DNA of 60,806 nt from Flavobacteriales bacterium. GTDB lineage: Bacteria; Bacteroidota; Bacteroidia; Flavobacteriales_D; Parvicellaceae. The notes under the pieces were generated by a model. The model ran no database searches. It was not told the DNA's origin and saw only the letters and a program-made list of their open reading frames with translations. The position numbers and the translations under genes were made by a program. This document shows, one piece after another, positions 17,965 to 26,677 of the stretch (the stretch's first letter is position 1; every line of letters begins with the position of its first letter). The DNA lies in contig JAGYKU010000010.1 in the NCBI GenBank assembly GCA_018401455.1, positions 1-60,806 on the forward strand, in the 5' to 3' direction.

Positions 17965-20019
17965 ATGAAGTTATTATTTCCAGAGTATTTGTGGGCGTTA
18001 TTTGCAATTGCAATTCCTATCATAATACACTTGTTTAATTTCAGGAAGTTTCAAAAAATCTATTTCTCAAATATTGATTTACTCAAGGAAGTAAAACTCG
18101 AAACACAATCTAAATCTAAATTAAAACACCTTATCATTTTAATGATAAGAATTCTTGCGATTGCAGTTCTTGTTTTGGCATTTTGTCAACCTTACATTCC
18201 AACAAACCAAGCAGAGATGAAAGGCGATTCTATCATTTCTGTTTATATCGACAATTCACATAGTATGGATTCCAAAGGTACTAACGGTTATAGACTAGAT
18301 TTAGCCAAAGAACAAGCAGAAAAAATCATTTCAAATTATGGTCCCACGGATTTATTTCAAATTATCACGAATGATTTTGAAGGAAGACACCAAAGACTTT
18401 ACAACAAAAGTGAGGCTATTCAATTGATTGATGAAATAGAACCAAGTTTTCAATCCAGAATGATTAGTGAAGTCCTGTTGAGACAAAAAGATATCTTAGC
18501 AAATGAAGAAGCCAACAAAACTGTTTATTTACTGAGCGATTTCCAAAAAAAATCTTCCAATTTTGATGCAGTAAAAAAAGACAGTTCTATTCAGATTATT
18601 TGCCTACCCTATTATAATGAAGGAAGTGAAAATGTGTATATAGATAGTATTTGGTTTGAAACGCCATTGAGAAGATCAGAAAGTGAAGACGTATTGTTTG
18701 CCAAAGTTGTAAATGCCTACGATTACCCTATAGAATTTAAACTCAACCTCACCATAAATGGAGAAAACAGAGCCTTTATCAATTTTTCAGCCGATGCTAA
18801 AACTTCATTGAATTGTAAGATTCCTTTTACCATAAAAGGAGACGGTATTATGCACGGTGAACTAACAGTAGAAGATTATCCTGATGCAACCGTAACTTTT
18901 GACGACAACTTTTATTTTAGTTATTTCATTAATAAAGGAATTAATGTTCTTCATTTGCACAATGGTACCTACGAAACAGATTCTTCTGGGTATTTTGGTG
19001 TTTTGTTTGGGAAAAATGATTATTTCAATTTTAAAAATCAAAGTTTAAAATCTTTTGATTTTTCTACTTTGGGTAGTTATGATTTTGTTTTACTGAGTGA
19101 GATTTCTAATATTTCATCTGGAATGCAATCGGAATTGGTAAACTTTGTGAATAATGGTGGGAATGTTTGTGTTTTTCCCAATGATGAAATTGACCTTAAC
19201 AGTTATAATTTATTACTTCAATCTATTTCTTCTATAACTCTATCTCCAAAAGTTAACAGTATCAACAAAGTAAGTGCATTGCTTACCGAACATCCAATTT
19301 ATCAAGATATTTTTGATGAAATCCCATCTAATATTGATTTGCCAATTGTGAACAATTATTACCCAATCAATGCTTCGGCTACAAGTGGAAGCGAAAAATT
19401 AATGACACTTCAGAATGGCAATCCTTATATGGTTTATTCCAAAAATCAAAAAGGAAGTTTGACGGTTTGCGCCTCATCACTCAATTTGAATAGTTCCAAT
19501 TTTGCAAAACACGCGCTTTTTGTTCCTACTTTACTAAGGCTTGCTGAGTTTTCTCAATATAGAGGAGATTATTATCATATTGTAGGAAAAGACAATACGA
19601 TTGCCACGAAACAAACCATCAATACTTCCGATAAGGTGGAAATCACTAATGCAAACGAATCATTTTCTTTTCTTCCAGAAGTTAAAAACAACAAAAACGA
19701 AACAAATTTGATTTTATACAATCAAATTAAAAGTGCAGGACATTACAATCTATTAGTTAATGGAGAAGCGATTCAAGGGTTTTCTTTCAATTACAATAGA
19801 GATGAATCCTCACAAGATTTCTACAATGAAAGTGAATTGAAAAACGCGATTGGAAATAGCGAAATTGGTGTAAGCACAGAAATTTTTGAAAACGCAGATA
19901 GTTTAAATGGTATTGATGTGTTGGATATTGTAAAGGGCAAAAAATACTGGTGGCATCTCATCATTTTCGCTCTTGTCTTACTTGGGCTAGAAATAATTAT
20001 TTTCAGACTTTGGAAATAG
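17965..20019 (+). CDS. BatA/von Willebrand factor A domain membrane protein
   Basis: A 684-residue inner-membrane protein. It begins LLFPEYLWALFAIAIPIIIHLFNFRK, the BatA N-terminal domain (TIGR02226) with one membrane helix, and a second helix lies at about 55-75. A vWA domain follows, with the metal-binding motif DNSHS at 96-100. The long middle is periplasmic-type sequence, and residues near 660-682 (WWHLIIFALVLLGLEIIIF) form a last membrane helix. Standalone relatives in Bacteroidota are annotated only as BatA and vWA proteins; a role in aerotolerance or envelope assembly is extrapolated from Bat operons and is not shown here. There is no MoxR gene nearby. Confidence 0.88.
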   Translation: MKLLFPEYLWALFAIAIPIIIHLFNFRKFQKIYFSNIDLLKEVKLETQSKSKLKHLIILMIRILAIAVLVLAFCQPYIPTNQAEMKGDSIISVYIDNSHSMDSKGTNGYRLDLAKEQAEKIISNYGPTDLFQIITNDFEGRHQRLYNKSEAIQLIDEIEPSFQSRMISEVLLRQKDILANEEANKTVYLLSDFQKKSSNFDAVKKDSSIQIICLPYYNEGSENVYIDSIWFETPLRRSESEDVLFAKVVNAYDYPIEFKLNLTINGENRAFINFSADAKTSLNCKIPFTIKGDGIMHGELTVEDYPDATVTFDDNFYFSYFINKGINVLHLHNGTYETDSSGYFGVLFGKNDYFNFKNQSLKSFDFSTLGSYDFVLLSEISNISSGMQSELVNFVNNGGNVCVFPNDEIDLNSYNLLLQSISSITLSPKVNSINKVSALLTEHPIYQDIFDEIPSNIDLPIVNNYYPINASATSGSEKLMTLQNGNPYMVYSKNQKGSLTVCASSLNLNSSNFAKHALFVPTLLRLAEFSQYRGDYYHIVGKDNTIATKQTINTSDKVEITNANESFSFLPEVKNNKNETNLILYNQIKSAGHYNLLVNGEAIQGFSFNYNRDESSQDFYNESELKNAIGNSEIGVSTEIFENADSLNGIDVLDIVKGKKYWWHLIIFALVLLGLEIIIFRLWK

Positions 20020-20112
20020 TTTTATCTCAAAAAGATGAATATTAACTATTCCACGTTAAAATCATTGTGAAAATAAAAATTCAACCTTGAAATTAGTTTT
20101 TATCTTCGTACC

Positions 20113-21009
20113 GTGAGTAAATTCAAATTAAAAATAAGAGGAACTGTTATTTCTACAGTTTTGGGGATGTCCTTATTACTTTTCCTTTTAGGAGTCCTTT
20201 CTCTTGTGGGTGTGTGGTGGAATAATTTTGAAAAAGAAGCCAAAAAAGACATTTCAATAGATGTGTTTTTTAGAGACAATGCTAGAGAAGTGGACGTATT
20301 GAAAATGGAAAAAGAACTGGCAACAGAGCCTGGTGTAGCGGAAGCGAGATACGTTTCTCCAGATTCTGCCAAAGCCTTGATGATGCAAAATTTAGGTGAA
20401 GAATCATTTGATATTCTGGATGGTGCAAACCCTTTGAAAGCGAGTATTAATATTAAGTTTCAAACAGAATATATCAATTTGGACAGTATCAAAAATTTCA
20501 AAAGTAGAATTTTGAATGGAAATGAAGTCCTTATAGAATCTATAGATTACAATGAAAGACAGTTTTTGGAAGCTTCAGGCGTTTTTGCCAATCAGAAATT
20601 TCCGATGTATATCATTGCTGGAATTTTGTTGTTTATTTGTGTTACACTTATTTTCAATACCATCAGATTAGCAGTATTTTCAAAAAGATTTACCATTAGA
20701 ACGATGCAATTGGTTGGTGCAAAATCTAGTTTTATTAGACGACCCTTTTTGTTTGCTGCTATTGGACAAGGATTTACCTCTGGAATAGTGGCAATACTTT
20801 TACTCATTGGCTTTGGATTCTTTCTTCAAAATGTTTTTCCATCTTGGATTGTCAACCTAACTTTATCGGAAGAAGTTTTTAAAGAACAAATGCTTATATT
20901 TGCCTCGATTTTTGTCGGTTTGCTGATTTTAGGAATTTTTATAAGTTTCTTTGCTACTTATTTTGCTTTGAATAAGTACATTTGGATCAAAACCGATAAA
21001 TTATATTAA
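20113..21009 (+). CDS. ftsX: Cell division protein FtsX
   Basis: A 298-residue FtsX-like permease that pairs with FtsE and, in known systems, controls septal peptidoglycan hydrolases. There is one N-terminal membrane helix (about 12-36, TVLGMSLLLFLLGVLSLVGVWW), an extracytoplasmic domain (about 37-160), then three helices with the conserved TIRTMQLVGAKSSFIRRPFLF loop between the first two. The start is GTG at 20113. FtsE is not in the window, as is common in Bacteroidota. Downstream it runs tightly into a DUF3098 gene, uppP and truB; this order, ftsX-DUF3098-uppP-truB, is conserved in the phylum. Confidence 0.93.
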   Translation: MSKFKLKIRGTVISTVLGMSLLLFLLGVLSLVGVWWNNFEKEAKKDISIDVFFRDNAREVDVLKMEKELATEPGVAEARYVSPDSAKALMMQNLGEESFDILDGANPLKASINIKFQTEYINLDSIKNFKSRILNGNEVLIESIDYNERQFLEASGVFANQKFPMYIIAGILLFICVTLIFNTIRLAVFSKRFTIRTMQLVGAKSSFIRRPFLFAAIGQGFTSGIVAILLLIGFGFFLQNVFPSWIVNLTLSEEVFKEQMLIFASIFVGLLILGIFISFFATYFALNKYIWIKTDKLY

Positions 21010-21028
21010 CTTTTATTTCATTTTTGAT

Positions 21029-21313
21029 ATGAGCAAAGAAATAGGATTGGCATTGCCAAAAGAAAATTATTTAATCATCATAGGAGGTGTCGTTTTAGTA
21101 CTTCTAGGATTTGTATTGATGTCTGGAGGTGGTGCAGATGATCCAGATATATTTGTAAAAGAGGAATTGTTTTCTTTTAGAAGAATTACACTCGCACCAT
21201 TTTTAGTGATTTTGGGATATGTTGTTGTTTTGTATGGTGTATTGAAAAGACCAAAAAACGCTGTAATCATTCAAACTGAAGAAACAGCTAAAGAAAAAAA
21301 CGACTTAGTATAG
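21029..21313 (+). CDS. DUF3098 small membrane protein
   Basis: A 94-residue protein with two membrane helices (about 14-31, YLIIIGGVVLVLLGFVLM, and about 55-74, FLVILGYVVVLYGVL) joined by GGGADDPDIFVKEELFSFRRITLAP. The GGG...DP.IF...FS.RR..LAP pattern is the DUF3098 signature. Function is unknown. Its fixed position between ftsX and uppP suggests a role in envelope growth or division, which is an inference from context only. It is followed 7 bases later by uppP. Confidence 0.88.
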   Translation: MSKEIGLALPKENYLIIIGGVVLVLLGFVLMSGGGADDPDIFVKEELFSFRRITLAPFLVILGYVVVLYGVLKRPKNAVIIQTEETAKEKNDLV

Positions 21314-21320
21314 TTTAGTT

Positions 21321-22118
21321 TTGGAAGAAATCATCAAATCTATTATTCTTGGAATTGTTCAAGGACTCACTGAGTTTCTTCCTGTAAGCAGTAGTGGTCA
21401 TCTTGAGTTGATGAAGGCTATTCAAGGTAATGATTTTAATGCCAAAGAAAGCATGATGATGACGGTAGTTTTGCATTTTGCAACTGCGCTCAGCACTGTG
21501 GTTATTTTTAGAAAAGATTTAGTACAAATTTTCAAAGGACTTTTTAAGTTTAAAAATAACGATGAATTTCATTTTTCTGCTAAAATAGTTCTTTCGATGA
21601 TTCCAGCAGCAATTGTTGGTGTAGTATGGGACGAGCAAATAGAAACTTTTTTTGAAGGTAAAATACTCTTGGTAGGTTTTATGTTGCTCGTAACAGGTGG
21701 ATTGCTTTTTCTTGCAGACAAAGCCAAAAAAACAGATAAAAAAGTAAGTTTTGTTCATTCAGTTATTATAGGTATATCTCAAGCGATTGCTATTTTGCCC
21801 GGTATTTCTAGATCTGGAGCGACCATTTCCACTTCTGTTTTGTTGGGAATCGATAGAGAGAAAGCTGCAAGATTTTCCTTTTTGATGGTGGTCCCGCTTA
21901 TTTTCGGAAAAATAGCAAAAGACCTTTTAAGTGATAAACTAATTACAGAATCTGTAAATTGGTCTGCATTGTCATTAGGTTTTATCGCAGCATTTTTCAC
22001 TGGTTTGGTAGCTTGTACTTGGATGATTCAATTGGTGAAAAGAAGTAAACTGACTTATTTTGCTATATATTGTTTAGTTGTAGGTGCAGTTGCCATTATA
22101 TGGAGTTTTGCAGGATAA
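21321..22118 (+). CDS. uppP: Undecaprenyl-diphosphatase (BacA type)
   Basis: Dephosphorylates undecaprenyl diphosphate to recycle the lipid carrier for peptidoglycan and surface glycans, at the inner membrane. The 265-residue polytopic protein has both signatures: GLTEFLPVSSSGHLEL (residues about 15-30) and PGISRSGATIS (about 157-167). The start is TTG at 21321, since the frame has no suitable ATG before the first helix. It overlaps the likely start of truB. Confidence 0.96.
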   Translation: MEEIIKSIILGIVQGLTEFLPVSSSGHLELMKAIQGNDFNAKESMMMTVVLHFATALSTVVIFRKDLVQIFKGLFKFKNNDEFHFSAKIVLSMIPAAIVGVVWDEQIETFFEGKILLVGFMLLVTGGLLFLADKAKKTDKKVSFVHSVIIGISQAIAILPGISRSGATISTSVLLGIDREKAARFSFLMVVPLIFGKIAKDLLSDKLITESVNWSALSLGFIAAFFTGLVACTWMIQLVKRSKLTYFAIYCLVVGAVAIIWSFAG

Positions 22119-22818
22119 TTCAAAAACATACGATTTTGCTGAAGGAGAAATCTTATTGGTAGATAAACCTATAGGTTGGTCTTCATTTGCAGTAGTCAAC
22201 AAATTGAGATATCCGCTCAGAAAATTATACAACAAAAAGAAATTTAAAGTAGGTCACGCAGGCACTTTAGATCCTCTTGCAACAGGTCTTTTGGTGATTT
22301 GCACAGGCAAAATGACAAAAGCCATTACCCAATTTATTCAAGACACCAAAACTTATACTGGAGTCATTCAATTGGGAGCGACTACACCTTCTTATGATTT
22401 GGAAACAGAGATAGACCAAACTTTTGAGACCAAACATATCCATCAAGAATTAGTGAATGAAATAAAAGAGCAGTTTCTCGGTGAAATAGATCAAAAACCG
22501 CCTATTTTTTCTGCCAAACAAATTGATGGCAAAAGGGCATACGAATATGCTAGAGCAGGGCAGGAGTTAGAAATGAAATCTGTAAAAGTTACGATTCATC
22601 AAATTGAATTGCTACTTAAAGAAAACAACGAATTACATTTTGAAATCATTTGCTCCAAAGGAACTTATATACGTTCTTTAGCACACGACATTGGCAAAGC
22701 GCTCAATTCTGGCGGACATCTCACTATCCTCAGAAGAACCCAAAGCGGAGAATTTGATATCAACAAAGCGAAGACTATCGATGAATGGATTGAGGTGATT
22801 GAGGGCTTGAGAGTTTAG
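22084..22818 (+). CDS. truB: tRNA pseudouridine(55) synthase
   Basis: Makes pseudouridine 55 in the T loop of tRNAs. Signatures are LLVDKPIGWSSFAVVNKLR, the catalytic-aspartate motif HAGTLDPLATGLL, and GTYIRSLAHDIG near residue 195. A C-terminal PUA-like part is short. No ATG precedes LLVDKP: candidate starts are GTG at 22084 (244 residues, 35-base overlap with uppP) and TTG at 22108 (236 residues, 11-base overlap). The second gives a length closer to relatives. I list the longer form because sequence alone does not settle it. Confidence 0.94.
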   Translation: MQLPLYGVLQDNSKTYDFAEGEILLVDKPIGWSSFAVVNKLRYPLRKLYNKKKFKVGHAGTLDPLATGLLVICTGKMTKAITQFIQDTKTYTGVIQLGATTPSYDLETEIDQTFETKHIHQELVNEIKEQFLGEIDQKPPIFSAKQIDGKRAYEYARAGQELEMKSVKVTIHQIELLLKENNELHFEIICSKGTYIRSLAHDIGKALNSGGHLTILRRTQSGEFDINKAKTIDEWIEVIEGLRV

Positions 22819-23011
22819 GGAAATCAAATCAACATTCAAACATTATATGTTCAACAATTAACAAAGATAGATATCTCCTTCCGAAATTTTGGAACAGATA
22901 TTCACTATCGTTTTGTATTCCAGTCAATATGACAAAGAAACTTTCAATATTAACCCTTTAAGAGCTTTCAGAACTACAAACCTCAAACTCAAACCCCGAA
23001 CAATTATAGTC

Positions 23012-24427
23012 TCAAACCCACCAAGTCACCACTTTGATTACCCATCTTTTAAAACCGTTATAAGGAGGGTAAATTAATTTGGGAGAAGTGAAGCCTCTTC
23101 TTTGGTATAATACTGCTCTTTCGTTGGTAAATTCTTTATATCCATATTCTCCGTGGGCTTTCCCAATACCGCTGTTGTTGACCCCACCAAAAGGTAAATT
23201 GGGATGCGTAAATTGAATCGTGGTATCATTTACAACCGTAGTTCCGGCAGAGGTTTTGGAAATAATATCATTGGCAAAACTTTTAGACTTTGTAAAAACA
23301 TACAACGCCAATGGTTTTTCATTTTCGTTGATGATTCTAATAGCCTCATCTACATTTCTATAAGAAATTAAAGGCATAATAGGACCAAAAATCTCTTCTT
23401 TGAAAATCGTTTTGTCGGTTGTCAAACCTTCTAAAATTGTCGGTGATACGAATTTGGTTGCTCTATCTGTAATACCACCAGCGACTATAGTCATGCCTTC
23501 TTCTAAACTTTTGTCCAATAAATTTTGAACTCTCAAAAAGTGTTGATCATTTACAATTCTAGCAAAACTTTGCGTTTTATTGGAAGCTTCAGCACTTTCA
23601 AATATCTTTTTGTATTCTTTTTTTAATGCAATTTTGAAAGATTCGTGAATCGATTCATGTACAAAAACATAATTAGGAGAAATACAAGATTGCCCACAGT
23701 TGAAGAATTTTCCCCAGATTAATTTTTGAGCAGCATCCTTTAGACTTGTTTTTTTGTCAATTATTACAGGGTTTTGACCTCCTAGTTCGAGTGTTACAGA
23801 AGTTAAATGTTTGGCTGCAGCTGTCATTACAATTTTTCCCACCATTGGACTGCCTGTAAAAAAGATATGATCCCATTTTAAATCCAATAAGTGTGTGGTT
23901 TCTGTTACACCACCTTTAACACAGGCTACTTCTTCTGGTTTGAAAACTTCTTGAATTAATTTTTCAATTAGCTTTTCACAATGAGGCGTGTTTTCAGAAG
24001 GTTTCACTACTGCTGTACAACCTGCTGCAATGGCGGATACCAAAGGGCCTATTGCCAACATAAAAGGAAAATTCCAAGGCGCAATTATGAGTGTAATTCC
24101 CTTAGGTTCTTTCACTACTTTTGCTTTGCTGCCTAATAGAACCAAAGGAGTAGATTTATGAACATCTTGCGCCCAGAATCTTAAATTTCTAAGCGCATCT
24201 TTAATCTCTGAAACGACAGGTTTAATTTCCGAAATCATTAATTCTTCTCTACATTTTCCAAAATCTTTGGCAAGTTCTGTCAATATCAATTCTTGATTTT
24301 CTTTAATCCATTTTTTTAAGTTTTTGAGCACCACTTTTCTTTGGTACAAACTTCTGTTTTTGATTTCCGAATGAAAATGCTTTTGTTGTTTTTGAAGTAT
24401 TTCAGAATATGGATTTTGACTCATCAT
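23012..24427 (-). CDS. Aldehyde dehydrogenase (ALDH3-like)
   Basis: NAD(P)-dependent oxidation of an aldehyde to a carboxylate. The 471-residue protein has IIAPWNFPF for cofactor binding, FFTGSPMVGKIV in the Rossmann part, the catalytic glutamate in TLELGG (E214) and the catalytic cysteine in FNCGQSC (C248). The short N-terminus and the hydrophobic C-terminal tail are typical of class 3 aldehyde dehydrogenases acting on fatty or aromatic aldehydes; the true substrate is unknown. It is monocistronic: a terminator for the upstream gene pair sits just before its start. Confidence 0.94.
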   Translation of the reverse strand: MMSQNPYSEILQKQQKHFHSEIKNRSLYQRKVVLKNLKKWIKENQELILTELAKDFGKCREELMISEIKPVVSEIKDALRNLRFWAQDVHKSTPLVLLGSKAKVVKEPKGITLIIAPWNFPFMLAIGPLVSAIAAGCTAVVKPSENTPHCEKLIEKLIQEVFKPEEVACVKGGVTETTHLLDLKWDHIFFTGSPMVGKIVMTAAAKHLTSVTLELGGQNPVIIDKKTSLKDAAQKLIWGKFFNCGQSCISPNYVFVHESIHESFKIALKKEYKKIFESAEASNKTQSFARIVNDQHFLRVQNLLDKSLEEGMTIVAGGITDRATKFVSPTILEGLTTDKTIFKEEIFGPIMPLISYRNVDEAIRIINENEKPLALYVFTKSKSFANDIISKTSAGTTVVNDTTIQFTHPNLPFGGVNNSGIGKAHGEYGYKEFTNERAVLYQRRGFTSPKLIYPPYNGFKRWVIKVVTWWV

Positions 24428-24434
24428 AATTTTA

Positions 24435-24466
24435 AATAAAAAAAGACCATCACAATTGATGGTCTT
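24435..24466 (-). terminator. Rho-independent terminator after the lipoprotein gene
   Basis: A perfect 10-base stem, AAGACCATCA (24443-24452) with TGATGGTCTT (24457-24466), and a 4-base loop. On the minus strand it is followed by a T tract, so it ends the transcript of the 24494-25634 gene pair. Confidence 0.88.
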
Positions 24467-24493
24467 CCAAAGTTATAAATTTTTTGTAAAGGA

Positions 24494-25045
24494 TTAATCC
24501 CCTAGCGTATAATATATTTTTAATTGTGATTCATCTCCATGGTCATTAATTCCTTTTGTAATGATGATACCGCTTTCAGCTAATTCTACTGCATTAAATG
24601 TACCACCAGAAACGAAATCATCCGAACTTGTAGCATCATAATCGTATAGTTCCCATTCGTAAATTTTATTGTACAATTTCAATTTTGTAGGTGCTGTCCA
24701 AACTGCAGGAACGTTGTGAGGTTGATTGTCAATGGTAGCGCTTTCAAACATCCAATTGGGAGCACCTTGTTCTTTAATTCTTAATATTAAATCAGCGTCA
24801 GTATTGGTTAGAAAATCCCAATCGCTTCCTCCATCTTTTTCAGGATGGTAAGTAATTTCGTATTTATCCGTGTAAGCAAATTTGCAACTCTCATCGTCAA
24901 AATCCGAATTTGCGTTGTATAAAGGTGAGTCTTTGTCCAGACAACCTCCAACTTTTACATCTTCAATGGGTTCTTTTTTTCTACAAGAAGTTCCTAAAAT
25001 AAGTACTCCAGTAGCAATGATTAATGTTGATTTTACTATATTCAT
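24494..25045 (-). CDS. Lipoprotein, hypothetical
   Basis: A 183-residue lipoprotein with signal peptide and lipobox LGTSC (Cys at about 21), followed by a positively charged RKKE. The region GGCLDKDSPLYNANSDFDDESCKF is the D-rich cysteine-framed motif common in Bacteroidota lipoproteins (CxDxxxxNxxxxxxDDxSC). The rest (about 75-180) has a C2-like look, with DADLILRIKEQG and YEWELYDYDATSSDDFV, where aspartates could bind calcium. I do not recognise a named family. It lies 19 bases after a beta-barrel gene and shares its terminator. Confidence 0.72.
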   Translation of the reverse strand: MNIVKSTLIIATGVLILGTSCRKKEPIEDVKVGGCLDKDSPLYNANSDFDDESCKFAYTDKYEITYHPEKDGGSDWDFLTNTDADLILRIKEQGAPNWMFESATIDNQPHNVPAVWTAPTKLKLYNKIYEWELYDYDATSSDDFVSGGTFNAVELAESGIIITKGINDHGDESQLKIYYTLGD

Positions 25046-25064
25046 GTTATTTAAATTTTAAAAA

Positions 25065-25634
25065 TTAAAAACTATATCCAATACCTAGGTTGAATGAATT
25101 TGCAAAGTTAGTTTTCTTTTGGTATTTAAAATGATTCATTTTAGCAAAAAATAACGGACTCCATCCTGCTTTGAACATCAATCCTCCATCTGGTTTTTGA
25201 TATCTATATTCCAACACTATATGTGCGAACCATTCTTTTACTTTTTTCAATTCAGGAGCGATAGGTTGTTGGTCCCAATTGGAATTGTCGATTGGAATTT
25301 CTGTAAGCGAATACCTCCAGAAAGTTGTTCCATATCCACCTACAATATTGTGATTTCCCAAAGAATACCTTACATTCAACTCGAATGGTATGGTCAAATC
25401 TGTTGATTTTTCAATGTCTGTAAGCCCAGGAGTAAGTCCAAATCCAACACTTCCTTGCAAACTAAATTTGTCAGATAGTTCATAAATATTCCTTTCATAA
25501 TTGATAGAATAATAGAATCCTTTCCCAAGAAATTCAAGGTAAACAGCGTTTTTTGAAGTAATGTTTTGTCCTACAAATTGAAAAGATATCAACATTAGCA
25601 GACAGGAAACCAATAATTTATAGTTTTTTAGCAT
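25065..25634 (-). CDS. Outer-membrane beta-barrel protein, hypothetical
   Basis: A 189-residue protein with a signal peptide (residues 1-22, ending FVGQ). The mature part consists of amphipathic strands (AVYLEFLGKGFYYSINYERNIY, FSLQGSVGFGLTPG, IVLEYRYQKPDGGLMFKAGW) and ends in the outer-membrane-type terminal strand SFNLGIGYSF. It is most likely a small outer-membrane barrel. It is first of a two-gene operon with the lipoprotein downstream, and is divergent from a TetR regulator 115 bases away, which might control it; that last point is inference. Confidence 0.72.
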   Translation of the reverse strand: MLKNYKLLVSCLLMLISFQFVGQNITSKNAVYLEFLGKGFYYSINYERNIYELSDKFSLQGSVGFGLTPGLTDIEKSTDLTIPFELNVRYSLGNHNIVGGYGTTFWRYSLTEIPIDNSNWDQQPIAPELKKVKEWFAHIVLEYRYQKPDGGLMFKAGWSPLFFAKMNHFKYQKKTNFANSFNLGIGYSF

Positions 25635-25655
25635 TGTGGTTTGTAATATAAAATT

Positions 25656-25663
25656 TAACTTTG
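25656..25663 (+). promoter_or_regulatory. Candidate -7 element for the TetR gene
   Basis: TAACTTTG matches TAnnTTTG on the plus strand in the divergent intergenic region, about 87 bases before the TetR ATG. The leader would be longer than for most genes here, so confidence is lower. Confidence 0.35.
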
Positions 25664-25749
25664 CGTTAATATAAAGTTAGCATTGCTCTCGCAAGGAAAC
25701 AGGTGCTAATTTACAAAATAAATACAAACCAGCAAATAAAATCAAACAA

Positions 25750-26385
25750 ATGGGACGTAAATCAATTGAAAAAGAAAGAAAATCTTTAAATGCCAAACAA
25801 AAAAGATGGTTGGCAAACACAATGCCTTTTTTCTATGAACATGGAATACAAGGTCCTACAATGAACGATATCGCAGATTATTTAAAATTAAGCAAAGCAA
25901 CTATTTATAACTATTATGAATCTAAAGATGATTTGGTTCACGATGCACTTTGGTTAAAATTGAAAGAAATGGACAAGTTTAGAGATTTGTTGAATGATGA
26001 ATCTTTAGATTTTGTAGAGCGTTACTACGAAGGATTAGGATACGCTACCAAATGTTTGAATGGAATGTCAAGTATTTATCTAAATGATTTGAAAAATTAT
26101 TTTCCAAAATCATGGGAGAGTATTCAATATTACAAATTAAAATCTGCCGAAAATCTAAAAGCATATTATGACAAAGGAATTGAAAAGGGTGTTTTTAGAC
26201 CATTCAACACTACTTTAATGTCAAGTTATGATTTGAAATTTTTCAACTTTATGGTTGATCCAGCATTTTTAGTGGCTAACGAAGTTAGAATTGAAACAGC
26301 TTTCAATGAATATTTTAATATGAAGTTCAACGGAATACTAACGCATAGGGATTTGTCTATTTTAACAAATTACCAAAATAATTAA
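25750..26385 (+). CDS. TetR family transcriptional regulator
   Basis: A 211-residue DNA-binding regulator. The N-terminal helix-turn-helix (residues about 18-62) is clear: MPFFYEHGIQGPTMNDIADYLKLSKATIYNYYESKDDLV. The ligand-binding half is divergent and gives no hint of effector. It is divergent from the beta-barrel/lipoprotein pair; autoregulation or control of that pair is plausible from position. Start is ATG at 25750. Confidence 0.9.
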   Translation: MGRKSIEKERKSLNAKQKRWLANTMPFFYEHGIQGPTMNDIADYLKLSKATIYNYYESKDDLVHDALWLKLKEMDKFRDLLNDESLDFVERYYEGLGYATKCLNGMSSIYLNDLKNYFPKSWESIQYYKLKSAENLKAYYDKGIEKGVFRPFNTTLMSSYDLKFFNFMVDPAFLVANEVRIETAFNEYFNMKFNGILTHRDLSILTNYQNN

Positions 26386-26677
26386 CAAAATTATTTTCTA
26401 CTGGTTATTATTTCTACCTTCGACAACTAGTTATTTGATGTTTGATGTTCGTTGTTTGGAGTTTAACAATTCTTCTTACCTCGAAATCGATTGAAACATA
26501 TCGATTAGAGTTAATATGTAATGGTTGGTTAAGTTTAGATTTTTGATTTTTAAAACAAGTTTTTCATTTTACTTAAAACTTTGTACAAAAATATATAATC
26601 ACCATTTACTAAGTGCTAAACACTAACAGTTAACGACTAATACCTAATAACTAACAAGATATGGTTTGATGTGAAGT
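26386..26677. other. Intergenic region with degenerate low-complexity sequence
   Basis: No open frame of interest. It holds a short interrupted palindrome (ATCGAT, 8 bases, ATCGAT, near 26486-26505) and a TAAC-rich stretch near 26610-26660 (ctaaacactaacagttaacg and variants). I see no RNA gene and no good promoter match, although the downstream hydrolase must be transcribed from here. Confidence 0.4.

Noticed and set aside
22889-23077. A 62-codon plus-strand frame after truB
   Set aside because: Half of it overlaps the C-terminal coding sequence of the aldehyde dehydrogenase in antisense, and it has no recognisable feature, promoter or signal peptide.
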